Assembly: GCA_948144175.1 (NCBI GenBank)
Contig: CANXME010002187.1
Location: 330,553-394,552, forward strand
Length of the DNA stretch: 64,000 nt
DNA from: Closterium sp. NIES-65
Taxonomy: Eukaryota > Streptophyta > Zygnematophyceae > Desmidiales > Closteriaceae
Reading direction: 5' to 3'
In this document: positions 1 through 13,724 of the stretch, one piece after another
Position numbering within the stretch: position 1 is the stretch's first letter
Layout: every line of letters begins with the position of its first letter
The notes under the pieces: model-generated
What the model was told of the DNA's origin: nothing
The model's input: only the letters and a program-made list of their open reading frames with translations
Databases searched by the model: none
Program-made: the position numbers and the translations under genes

Positions 1-355
1 TCCTCTTCCTCACCCCTCAGCCAGCTTGTCGCTCCTGAGAGACACGGAACACTCTGCTCTTGCTGCTCGGGGCCTCATCTCCCCATCATCTCGCATCCAG
101 AAGACAGCCTGTCACAGCTTCAAGAATCATGTCGATGCTGCCCCCTTTACAGAACATTTAGGAGTCACGAGAGGAGGTTTGGAGGTTGGAGGACAGGCTA
201 CAGGTACAGGAGGGTTGTCGTACATCAACTGCCAGACAGGCTACACAAGGAATTTCGAGCATGAAGCATCAACGACCCCTGGTGCTGAAACCTACACCGT
301 TGATGCACTAGAGAGGTTCTTGATGGATCATGGGGAGCATAGGGAATATGAGTAG
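1..355 (+). pseudogene. C1: 3' end of an AP2-family gene, cut by window start
   Basis: The reading frame is open from the window edge to a TAG at 353-355. It encodes the C-terminal block shared by all AP2-family members here: a Leu-rich start ([17 protein letters not shown]), a FKNHV segment, a GLEVGGQ segment and the terminal [15 protein letters not shown]. It is nearly identical to 40079-40433, the 3' end of gene C2, with only a few substitutions (for example CHSFKNHV here, CNNFKNHV there). C2 is a multi-stop pseudogene, so this copy is probably one too, but its upstream part lies outside the window. No DNA-binding domain is visible in this fragment. Confidence 0.75.
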
Positions 356-436
356 GGGTGAATTACATGTATTTTCCTCTTCTTTTTAATCAATAGGCAT
401 TTTTTTGTTGTCATTGATTTGTACTAAAAGTGTGTT

Positions 437-605
437 TTGTGTGTGTGTGTGTGACTGAGTGTGTGACTGTGAGTGAGTGAGTGTGTGAGTGTGTGTGCGT
501 GCGTGCGTGTGTGTGTGTGTGAGTGTGTGTGTGTGTGTGTGCGTATGCGTGCGTGTGTGTGTGTGTGTGTGCGTGCGTGTATGTGTGTGTGTGTTTGGAT
601 GCATG
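437..605 (+). repeat. (GT)n-rich microsatellite downstream of C1
   Basis: This interrupted GT/GTGTGC/GAGT tract starts about 80 bp after the stop codon. A related tract follows genes C2 (40505-40675), B1 (8840-9038) and B2 (50729-50940) at a similar distance. It is therefore an inherited 3' flank feature of this gene family, probably in the 3' UTR or just beyond it. Confidence 0.9.
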
Positions 606-704
606 TGTGCGTGTGCGCATAGGAAATGACCATTGGAAAGGTATGATGGGCACCCGGGAGCGAAGGCAGCTACCACCTGATGCTCTTGGTGTGTGGAGTG
701 CGTG

Positions 705-1160
705 AATGGGATTGCGTCTGCATGGTGGGGTGTGGTGTGGTGGGGCATGGTGGGGTGTGGTGGGCGTGGTGGGGGGAGGTAGCGAGAGCAGCAGAGCTGG
801 TGAAAGAGGGGCTGGGGTAGGGGGATGGGGAAGGGGACATGGGGAATGCGAACTGCGGAGGACTGCGGAGGGGAAAGCGCAATGGGGATTGAGAAAGGGA
901 AAATGGCAATTGCGGAAGGGGACAAGGGAAGGAGGAATCGGAATTCGGGGAAGGGGGAAAGAGAAAGGTCAGAAGGAAGGGAAAATGGGGAAGGGGAAAA
1001 AGGGAAGGGGAAACTGGGCAGTGGGCATGGGGAAGGGGGAATAGGAAGCAGAACTAAGAAAGTACGCATGTCATGTGATGGCATGGGATGGGATGATGGC
1101 TTGGGATGATGGCATGGGATAGCATGGGAAGGCATGGGTCATGGGATGATAATGGCATAC
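705..1160. repeat. Purine-rich low-complexity spacer with ATGGCATGGGATG tandem words
   Basis: The + strand is strongly purine-biased between 785 and 1040 (GGGGAAGGGGAAA-type words). Short tandem variants of atggcatgggatgggatg follow at 1070-1150. Long ORFs here on both strands are by-products of this bias. The 1061-1213 part is the left end of the 1.2-kb repeat also found at 41119 and 60377. Confidence 0.7.
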
Positions 1161-1497
1161 CGAACAACATTGGTGCCTGATGCTCTTGTTGCTGTCATCC
1201 CCCGTGCACTTGTGCTACCTCGTTTTCAACGTTGTCAGAGCAGTGTTGATTCGTGTGGCGGGGAATGTATGCGCGCTTCTGAAATTACAGGATGGTTGGA
1301 CTCCACTCACAATGCATTCGTTTATAGGTACGGTAGTCATTTCTGAACCTCGATACGTGCGTTGGCACGAAAAATCCCGAAATGAACGAACTGGACACGC
1401 CCTAACCCTTGCAAACTTCGTCAATGTACACGAACTGTTTACATCGGAGTACAGTAGTACACTTGCATTGGCGAAAAACTAAGCGGGCGAGGCTTGA

Positions 1498-1667
1498 GGG
1501 CGCGTTTTTATCGCGTGTCAGACGTGAAGTCAAAGCTTCGGAAGACACAAAGTGACTCGGTTTGTGTCTTCCGAACCTAAATTTGCCAGCATTCCGAGTC
1601 CCTTTGGGTCTGCCCAACCTCAACTTCGTGTCTGGCTTCGTGTCTGACACGGGATAGAAACGCACCC
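1498..1667. mobile_element. 170-bp fold-back MITE, copy 1
   Basis: The element begins GGGCGCGTTT and ends AAACGCACCC. Its roughly 26-bp terminal inverted repeats run inward to GTGTCAGAC and GTCTGACAC. A perfect internal hairpin lies at 1537-1575, with 15-bp arms TTCGGAAGACACAAA and TTTGTGTCTTCCGAA and a 9-base loop. A TGA triplet flanks both ends (1495-1497 and 1668-1670), consistent with a 3-bp target-site duplication as made by PIF/Harbinger-like elements. There is no coding capacity. The second copy at 43451-43620 has better-matched arms. Confidence 0.75.
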
Positions 1668-1699
1668 TGAGCCTGCGGCGCATCCTAACACATCCATGT

Positions 1700-2346
1700 G
1701 ACATTCGCCACATGAAATTTAGGGTTTTGAGTTTAGCACGCACTGTTACTGAACTTCTTCGCTCCCAGTGCAGCTACAGTGCTTCTGGCGCACTGTTACT
1801 GCTCTGTTTTCGCTCACAACGCAGAGTTAGCTCCTTTCAACGCACTTTTGATTTCATTGGTCCACACATGGCTCATAACTTCAAACCGATCCTTTGATTT
1901 GTTTTTAGTGCTAAAACTTTTACATACCCTTTTAAAAAGGAGAAACTACCCTAAACACCTTCCGAATGGTGTTTAGGGTTGATGCTCTATCCAGACCAGC
2001 CGTCGAAAAAAAAACTCGTTGGGAAGGTCATCATTCCTAAACACCTTGTCTCCCGGTGTTTAGGGTTGATGTCTCCCTCGAAAAACATGCCACCCGATAG
2101 GGTTTAATTTTTTAATGCCCGAAATGCTTTCGTTTGACGGTTCTGTGGCCGCCAACCAAAGAAGAGTAATCGGCCCGTCAAGTCTACGACCAATGAAAGC
2201 AAAACTGCGTTGAAAGGAGCTAATTCTGCGTTGTGAGCGTAAAATGGGCAGTAACAGTGCGCCAGAAGCCTTGTAGATGCGCGGGGAGAAAATATGATAA
2301 GTAACAGTGCGTGCGCAACTCAAAACCCTGAAATTTACGAGCGTCG
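1700..2346. repeat. Large inverted repeat with two TTTAGGG-type hairpins, copy 1
   Basis: The arm at about 1700-1862 (from ATTTAGGGTTTTGAGTT through GTTAGCTCCTTTCAACGCA to CATTGGT) recurs as reverse complement at about 2190-2346. The arms are diverged but clear over about 155 bp. The roughly 330-bp centre holds two short hairpins, CCCTAAACACC/GGTGTTTAGGG at 1949-1978 and CCTAAACACC/GGTGTTTAGG at 2036-2065, each followed by GTTGATG. It may be a non-autonomous fold-back transposon. I found no target duplication. The second copy is at about 43664-44352. Confidence 0.7.
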
Positions 2347-2394
2347 AGCGTGTACAGTACACGTCAATGCTGACTTCCTCTTGGCGCGTCGAGA

Positions 2395-2952
2395 GTGTTG
2401 AAAACTGTGTACTTCCACGTCATGACTGATGCCGGTCCCGTGCGTACTGACATCCGGATTGAAAAAACACGGTTTAGGTCGGTAAGTGCTGTTTCAGAAT
2501 GGTTTATTTATCCGACACTAATAGGACACGATCAGCCTGCTAGTTATGCACGGTTCAGGGGGTGTAGTCTCCATTTCCCGCAGTTTCAACAAGGTTGCTG
2601 GAGGAGCACTGTCCAGTGGACAGTGTCCCCTGCTGAGCCGATTCCAAATCAGGTGGAGTGGAACGCCCCGAAACCACAAAAAGGTCAGGCCAAGCCGAAC
2701 GCGCAGAACACGCAAAACCAAGCCAATAACATCACGCCACAAAGGCATCGCCCTGTCAGCAGCGCATTTCATGGCACACATATTGCAAACAACGCGCGAA
2801 ACCTCTACCCTGAGAAATCAATCAGCTTCTCCAATGTCTGCAGTTCTGATTCGTCACGAGATTTTAACGGGCTTTCGTCAGTATTTGTCGACTCTATGCG
2901 ACATTGGCGAATCTGGATACCGCAAAGTGTAATCGAATTCCGCATGAAATAA
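2395..2952 (+). CDS. Hypothetical 185-codon ORF upstream of B1
   Basis: An ORF of 185 codons starts with ATG at 2395 and ends with TAA. I do not recognise the product. It has no obvious signal peptide, membrane segment or domain motif, and the middle is rich in Gln, Pro and Asn. An almost identical ORF lies at 44402-44959 with one Ala-to-Thr change, but the two lie in a recent duplication, so conservation proves little. Opposite-strand frames are also partly open. It ends where the shared upstream module of gene B begins, so it could simply be promoter-region DNA or part of a 5' UTR. Confidence 0.2.
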   Translation: MLKTVYFHVMTDAGPVRTDIRIEKTRFRSVSAVSEWFIYPTLIGHDQPASYARFRGCSLHFPQFQQGCWRSTVQWTVSPAEPIPNQVEWNAPKPQKGQAKPNAQNTQNQANNITPQRHRPVSSAFHGTHIANNARNLYPEKSISFSNVCSSDSSRDFNGLSSVFVDSMRHWRIWIPQSVIEFRMK

Positions 2953-3270
2953 AACCCTGAAACGTCTCCGTGACGTGACGGCAAAAACTGTACGTGTACA
3001 GCACAAGTGTAGAACCAGTGGGAGAGCCTAGCCACTTGCAGCGTTACATATGTGCGTGCATCTGAAACCCTGATCCGTGCCCGTGACGGGAAAGTAAAAG
3101 AACTGCATCCAACCGATGGGATTGGCTGGCAACTTTGTCCCATCACCAAGGTTCCACTTCCACTCAGACCAGTGGTAAACTCAAAAACCAAAGATCACAT
3201 AACCAGAGCTCATTTTGAAGTGGAGCAACAGAAACAAGTTGGGATAAGCAGCAACCCATACTTGTCCAGC
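2950..3270 (+). promoter_or_regulatory. Shared upstream module of AP2 genes, B1 copy
   Basis: Two related units lie in tandem. Unit 1 (about 2952-3035) runs from AAACCCTGAAACGT through CCGTGACG to CCAGTGGGAGAG. Unit 2 (about 3059-3135) runs from GAAACCCTGATCCGTGCCCG to CCAACCGATGGGATTGGCTG. A third block (about 3190-3240) contains AACCAGAGCTCATTTTGAAG and GGAGCAACAGA. Equivalent ordered blocks precede C2 (34000-34262) and E (52418-52640). TGACG cores, telo-box-like AAACCCTGA and CCAAT-like words are visible. A role as promoter or 5' leader is inferred from position and conservation only. Confidence 0.5.
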
Positions 3271-3698
3271 CCATTCTACAGAGCTCCAACTTGGAGTTGT
3301 GCTAGTACAAGAGGTGCTTGGCTTCTAATAGTCACTACAGTCGTCTGTTCCAGCCACAGAGCACAGCAGGACTAGAAGTTGGAACTCATGTCAGACTGTT
3401 TCGGCAAGTTAGGCTGCATTGCTTCAAACCTGCAAATTTTGGATTCCACGCGGAGTTATTCAATAATGCCTTCAATAATTTCTGTTTGAAACCTGCACAG
3501 CAGGAAGTTCCTGCTAGTAGCAGAACTGGTAGATTAGGGCAACTTATCAATCTAGCCTCGTCCTTGCAAACCGGCTTCCAACAGCACAAGTGGTGCGCGG
3601 AGCTAGCAGCAGCATCGTTGGCTTCAAAATCGACTGGCCTTCAAAATCATACACATCTAACTGCGGCAATTGTTGTTGGTGTTGTTGTTGTTGTTGTT

Positions 3699-3700
<2 letters not shown>

Positions 3701-3743
<43 letters not shown>
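3701..3743 (+). repeat. Poly-T tract (43 T) upstream of B1
   Basis: An uninterrupted run of 43 T follows a GTT-repeat and lies 28 bp before the ancestral ATG at 3772. The B2 copy has 35 T (45702-45736). It could be a reverse-oriented poly-A insertion scar or simply microsatellite growth. Confidence 0.95.
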
Positions 3744-3771
3744 CGGTTGTTTGTCTTAGTACATCTAGTAG

Positions 3772-3978
3772 ATGTCACAGAAGCAGATTCTACCGCAGCA
3801 ATTTCAAGAGCAGCAGATGCAACCGGAGCAGATATCATAGCAACAGATGCCACAGCAGATGTCACAGCTGTAGTAGATGTCACAGCTGGAGATGGCACTG
3901 CAGGAGAAGCCAAAGCATCATATGTCACAGCAGCTGCTGCTACAGCAGCAGATGCCACAGCAGAAGATCTCACAATAA
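3772..3978 (+). promoter_or_regulatory. In-frame upstream ORFs: eroded N-terminus of B1
   Basis: An ATG at 3772 is in frame with the large B1 ORF and begins a Gln-rich peptide (MSQKQILPQQF...) like the N-termini of the paralogues. It is stopped by TAG at 3838. Further in-frame stops are TAG TAG at 3871-3876 and TAA at 3976, each where CAG or CAA is expected from context. This leaves uORFs of 22 codons (3772-3840) and 34 codons (3877-3978) directly before the main ATG at 3982. The same stops occur in B2. They either restrain translation of the main ORF or mark loss of the first 70 residues. Confidence 0.6.
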
Positions 3979-3981
3979 CAG

Positions 3982-8748
<4,767 letters not shown>

Positions 8749-8823
8749 GGACAAAGTTGATTTTCATGTATTTAGCTCCTATTTATATTCGGTAGGCATA
8801 TATTTGTTTGTTTGTTAACTTAT

Positions 8824-8829
8824 AATAAA
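8824..8829 (+). terminator. Candidate AATAAA poly-A signal of B1
   Basis: AATAAA lies 75 bp after the stop codon and just before the GT-rich tract. The corresponding 13-14 bases (around cttataataaaag) are missing in B2. Function is inferred from motif and position only. Confidence 0.35.
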
Positions 8830-8839
8830 AGCGTGCTCA

Positions 8840-8873
<34 letters not shown>

Positions 8874-9038
8874 TGTGTGCGTGTGTGTGTGTGTATGTAT
8901 GTGTATATATGTGTGTGCGTGTTTGTGTGTGTATGTATGTATGCATATATGTAGGTATGGTGTGTATGTGTGCGTGTATATGTGTGTGTGCATGTGTGTG
9001 GTGCGTGTGTGTATGTGTGTGCGCGCGCGCGCGCGTGC
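8840..9038 (+). repeat. (GT)n-rich microsatellite downstream of B1
   Basis: Interrupted GT/GTAT/GTGC repeats end in a GC alternation (gcgcgcgcgcgcg) that can favour Z-DNA. It is homologous to the tract after B2 but differs in length. Confidence 0.9.
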
Positions 9039-9411
9039 ACATATAGGAAATGACAACAAAGAGAGTGATGGCCACGCGAGAGTGCACAAAGTGACCATCT
9101 GTTGTTCTTGGTAAGTGGAGTGGGTGAATGGGACTGCATCTGGTGTACCATGACTCATCCATGCCAAGCTGCTCCAACACTTGCATGCTGGCAGTGTCCC
9201 AACATGTCAATGCATATGATGGGGCAATCATGCCATGTGACCCATGACATCATATTATCATGACCTTATCCAGCCAGTCCATTATCATCCTATAATGCCA
9301 CACACCCCAGCTTTTAAATAGGAAAGGACGAATTACAGGAGGGGCAGAGGAGACAGGGCCCTAGATATCAGACTTTAGAGTCTGAATCAGAGTCCGTTCA
9401 GACTTATTTTT

Positions 9412-9977
9412 GGTACTGTATACTCCCGGACAAAACACCCCCCCATAATTGTACACCCCCGGGTAGCTTGTGCGGGGTGGGTGTTATGATAGACCCCGTT
9501 TCCACTATACCCCCCTTTTTGCCTGATTTTCTATAACACCCCCCTTTTCTTACGGATTCATTAGTATAGTCGTTAACGAGTAGCTGCAATACGGAAGAAT
9601 GTCGTGTGAATTTCTCCCTCAATGAAATTTCGCGGTACATTCAAAGGCAATCTGCCGAGATTTGCCCTCTCCCACTATTTCTCTGTTGCCACGTGCAGGT
9701 GAATCTTCCGTTGCAAGTGGCAAGAGAGGTGTCACATGGCATTTTCGTGAGGGCGATGAAGTTCGAGGCCGAAACTGACATTCGCACCTCAGGCAGTGAT
9801 GCTAAAACGACCAGCAAAACACCCACATTGACTAATTAAAAAAACACTAACACTAAAATATGCCATATGTAAAGACCCGGGTATTATGTATTTTTTTCCT
9901 ATGAGGAGACACCCCCCATTTTTTCCCTGTATTTTTAGGTATACCCTAGGGTGTTATGTCCGGGAGAATACGGTACC
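9412..9977. mobile_element. 566-bp DNA transposon-like element with 29-bp TIRs
   Basis: The left end GGTACTGTATACTCCCGGAC and the right end (reverse complement GGTACCGTATTCTCCCGGAC) match over about 29 bp, up to ACACCC, with three mismatches. The interior has more C-runs pairing with G-runs near both ends and a short AT-rich stretch. There is no long coding frame, so it is non-autonomous. I cannot fix a target duplication because the outermost GGTAC/GTACC is itself palindromic. It lies just outside the right border of the segmental duplication. Confidence 0.6.
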
Positions 9978-10293
9978 TAGTCTGCACTCTAAGATTTTTT
10001 TTGGGACCCTGTCTGATGTTTCAGAGTTTTTTTAACATACTTGTCTGTAATTTCACACTATTTTTAGTAGTGTAGGCTGTGCCTTAGACTTGTATCGAGG
10101 GTGCATTCTGAATCCGATAATACAGGGGCAGGGTCCAGCCTGGCGGCGCGGAGCAGTAACCCTGTCAATCACAGGGGGGAACCCACGATTTCGCCAGCGC
10201 GACAACTCACAGTTGCGTTGGTACAGCGTTGCTGTAATCCCAACCAATTCTGACCAATCGCGGCTGCGCCGCAGGCATTGTTGGCAAGATTCC

Positions 10294-10520
10294 TTGCCAA
10301 CACATAGCTCGCCACGCACTGCACCTTCGCTGTACACCACGACCATCCACCACACCCCGCCTTCAATGTTGCCAGCGCATAGCTCGCAGCGCGCTGCCAC
10401 TCTGACATCACCATGTCCATCCACCCCACTCCACCTTCCGAGTTGCCAATGCAGGGCTCGCACCGCGCTGCTTCTCTCACGTGACTCCATCCATCAACCC
10501 CAATCACCCCACCTTCCAAG
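10294..10520. repeat. Three degenerate 74-78 bp tandem repeats
   Basis: Units start at 10294, 10369 and 10443, each with TTGCCA, then GCTCGC, then CCATCCA, then CCTTC. They are diverged. Frames on both strands stay open through them, giving repetitive ORFs that I regard as non-coding. The rest of 9978-10724 holds nothing I recognise. Confidence 0.6.
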
Positions 10521-10724
10521 GATTCACGCCCATGTGCAGTGCATGCAATGACCTTCTGGGAGATGGGAGGTCCTATTACACGAGGGTTTCTCATCTTCTT
10601 CTTGGTCACCGTTCTTGCAGTCTCTCTCATGGCCCGCTCCATTTGCCTGGACTCAAACTAGTGTAGGAGCCCTTGTTTCAGGCTCCCACCTCCTAGCTCG
10701 CTACACCTCTGCTCGGCAGGCTCA

Positions 10725-12283
10725 ATGGCAGCTACAGAGGCTGTCGCGGATGGGCCCAACGATGAGGATGATGTAGTCGGTCGCCCAGTATCCGGCCCAG
10801 TATCCGACCCTCTCACCGGTCTAGATTTTCTTTGGTCTGTCTCACCGAAGCACAATCCATCTCCAACGCCACCGTTGCAACCTAGCTCGAGCCGCCCACC
10901 TATTCCCAGAGACACCACACCTCTGCACGAGGCCGTCACTGAACCAGCGACCGCTGCGCAACAGGCGGTGCCCCATGAGGCGTCTGTTGGTGCACCTTCT
11001 CGTCCCGCGCCACCGTCGAAGCTACGGTACCGGCAGTCCACCCTTGGTTGGGCCACTCCGCCTCCTCCATCGACCGTTGTGACTCCTGCGAGCGACGATT
11101 CTCCCATGCAGGACAGCTCCATGCCCACGCAGGGCAGCTCGAGGCCCACGCAGGACAGCTCAAAGCCCAAATCCGATAATCTTGAGTTGAAATACGAGGA
11201 AGCGCATGAGAGATTCAAATCGAAGTGCTCCACCAATTACAGTTGGCTTGTTCTAACTAAGACCTCTTCTGGTGCCCCTTCTTTCAAGTGCAATATTTGC
11301 CTGGAGTTTGTGGGATTGAATGGCAAGTGTGGGCGGCATACCAAGAGAGCTACAGACGTGCAGACATAGTCCTTCAAGAAGCACGAAGGGACGGTGAAGC
11401 ACAGGTTTGCTCTGGAGCGCCAGGAGGACTTGCTGCAAAAGTATGGGCAGCAGCAGCGCATCGACATGCACCCGAAAGCACAAGACATGGAGCTGCTGCA
11501 GGTGTCGTCGCTCGTCGACTCGCTGTACTTCATGGGGAAGTGCAACGAGCCCATGGACTCGTGGATCCGGCTCGTGCGCTACCTGGCGAAGAAGAAAGTG
11601 CCCGGGTTTCCCGAGCAGGGATACGGCACATACTATAACACGTACGTAAATTCTTATGTGTGTCCCGTGTGTACAACATTGTATCCTTGCTGACCGTCAC
11701 TAATGACCTTGTCTTCCTTCTGTAGGTACGGCTTTGGAGAGCTAACTCAAGCCATTGCGACATGGCTTCAGACAACGCAACTGGAGCACCTCCTCTCAAG
11801 CCCTTTCATCGGGATAACGCTCGATGAGAGCACCGACCGTCGGCGCGGCAAGCACATGATTGTGTTTGCCACGTTTCTCCGCGAAGGCCGAGTTGTCACT
11901 GAGTTCGTCGCGCATTTAACGGTTGATAGGGCTGACGCTGCATCTTTGTGCAGTTTGTTGCTTTCCCACCTCAGGGCAGTCGGCGTTGACCTCTGGCGTA
12001 TCTCGGGAGTGAGCACGGATGTCGCCTCTGTGGGGAGTCAAAACGGTGTGGTTGCTCGTCTGCGACTGCTCATCCCCAACCTGGTCTCGTTTCACTACAT
12101 CGCTCACAGGTACGTTTGTGTTTTAACGCCATGTGTAAACGGCAAATCTGTTTGTTTATGAAAAACTAACTGTGCATGTGTGGTTTTGTTTGGTAGGAAA
12201 GCCTTGGCTGCCAAGGCCGCAGCGGAGAAGATACCCACCTTCAACATGGTCGACGACGTGATCCGCGCCGTCGCAGAGTACCA
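10725..12283 (+). pseudogene. hAT/ZNF862-like transposase-derived gene, truncated, two introns
   Basis: The conceptual protein starts with a Pro/Ser-rich region. It continues into a TTF/ZNF862-type zinc finger area (FKSKCSTNYSWL, FKCNICLEF, then HEGTVKHRFALE) and a hAT-like core (LSSPFIGITLDESTD, ISGVSTDVASVGSQNG, FHYIAHR-KALA). Two GT-AG introns are visible, about 11642-11725 (84 bp) and 12110-12196 (87 bp). Removing them keeps one frame. A TAG at 11367-11369 interrupts the finger region in frame. The gene ends abruptly near 12283, where Copia gag leader begins, so the rest of the catalytic domain is missing. It is either a dead transposon or a broken domesticated gene. The start at 10725 is the first ATG of the open frame and is uncertain. 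Confidence 0.6.
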
Positions 12284-12957
12284 GCGCCTCTGTCACTGCA
12301 CTGCCCCTGCTCTACAGTTAGCGCTGCTAGTCTACTGCTATCATGGCTACCCCCAGTGTTCTCACTTTTGACGCTGAGGGTCGGGCCATTGACTTTGACG
12401 TCTGGGTAGATGACCTGCAGCTTTTCCTACAGTGCGATAGGGCAGACGGTCTCTCCCTATTTGACCTCACCTTTGGTGCCTCCCCTGCCCCTGCTACCGA
12501 TGCCGATGCCACTGTTCGCTCACAGTGGGCCACTCGCGATGCTGCTGCACGTCTTGCTGTGCGTCGCCACCTGCCTACCACTGAGCGCGCACACTTTAGT
12601 CGGTACAAGAGTGCTCAGACCTTGTACGACGCTGTAGTTGCACGCTACTCTTCCCCTGCCACTGCTGCACTGAGCCGCCTCATGCTACCGTACCTCTTCC
12701 TTGACCTTGCTGCCTTTCCCACACTCGCTGACCTCATTACGCACCTCCGCACTAGTGACACTCGCTACCGCGCTGCGCTTCCTGCTGAGTTCTGCGCCAA
12801 GAACCCCCCCCCCATGTACATCACTCTCTACTACATAGTCACCCGCCTCCCTGACTCCCTTCGTGTAGTCAGAGACCACTTCCTCTCAGTCTGTCCCACC
12901 ACTCTCACTGTTGACCTCCGAGTGAGTTTGTCTCACTGTTGACCTCCGAGTGAGTTT
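12284..12957 (+). mobile_element. Copia gag fragment (5' part only)
   Basis: The fragment begins inside the leader (agcgcctctgtcactgcact, as at 25436) and contains gag from ATG 12343. The protein runs from FDAEGRAIDFDVWVDDLQLF to FLSVCPTTLTVDL and closely matches the first about 190 residues of gag in the full element at 25495. It lacks LTRs, nucleocapsid and pol. At its end a 28-bp segment containing tctcactgttgacctccgag is directly repeated (about 12902-12929 and 12930-12957). It abuts the truncated hAT-like gene. Confidence 0.85.
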
Positions 12958-13724
12958 GACCTTGGATCCATGAGTTTGTCACATGATCCCCATGGGTCCT
13001 TTCCACTTCGAGGAAGTCAGCCGTCCCACTAGAATCTATAGTAGACTGCCTCTGGGACATTTTTCAAGCTCATCAGATTTCAAAAATCCTCGCAGCTGGC
13101 ACAACGTTTAGTAATTCTAGCAGATAGTGTCCGAGTGCTGCAGCATACCCCAGCACTGGCAGTAATCTTTTCTATTGAACAGGATTCTATTCCATTCCAC
13201 GCGGCGCTTGTTGAGCTTGATTCACCGTCACCAGCGGGCCTTCATTTCTTACAGAATTATTTTCAAAATGATTGATGAGCCGTTTGCTTCATACAACCTC
13301 CCCGGTTCACGTGAAAGGATTACAATTGGGAGTCAGTTTTGAGAAATATATTCTGAGAAAGCTCCAGTTCACGGTAACTCCTCCCTTCAAACCGCAGGTT
13401 TGTGTTCTGTAGGCGTCTTCTGGAGCAGGTTTAAGAGGCCACAGTGCCTTTGGGGATAGAAGGTGGGTGTATTCGCAAGGATGATGGTATCGCGATGACA
13501 AAATTCTGAGCCTTTCCCATACTATCTGACAGATAGTATCTGTTTTAGAGGCCACGGCTGGGTCACATCATGATGATCATCCCTTGTCAATACCGTATTG
13601 ACAGTTTATACAATTCTGGAAAATGTTTCCAGACTTGGTCATGAGCAAGGCAGCGGCTTCTGTGGGCGTGTGGTAGTAGCAGTGCAATAGCAGATGGAAA
13701 AGAGACAAGCTGGAGAAGCGGAGG
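12958..13724. other. Spacer before gene D, no gene recognised
   Basis: I see no coding signal, repeat array or copy of the upstream module shared by B, C and E. Short T-rich and palindromic words occur (for example atactatctgacagatagta near 13519), but nothing I can name. Confidence 0.5.

Noticed and set aside
437-605. His-Thr repeat proteins encoded antisense to the GT tracts
   Set aside because: Pure dinucleotide composition; no flanking coding evidence.
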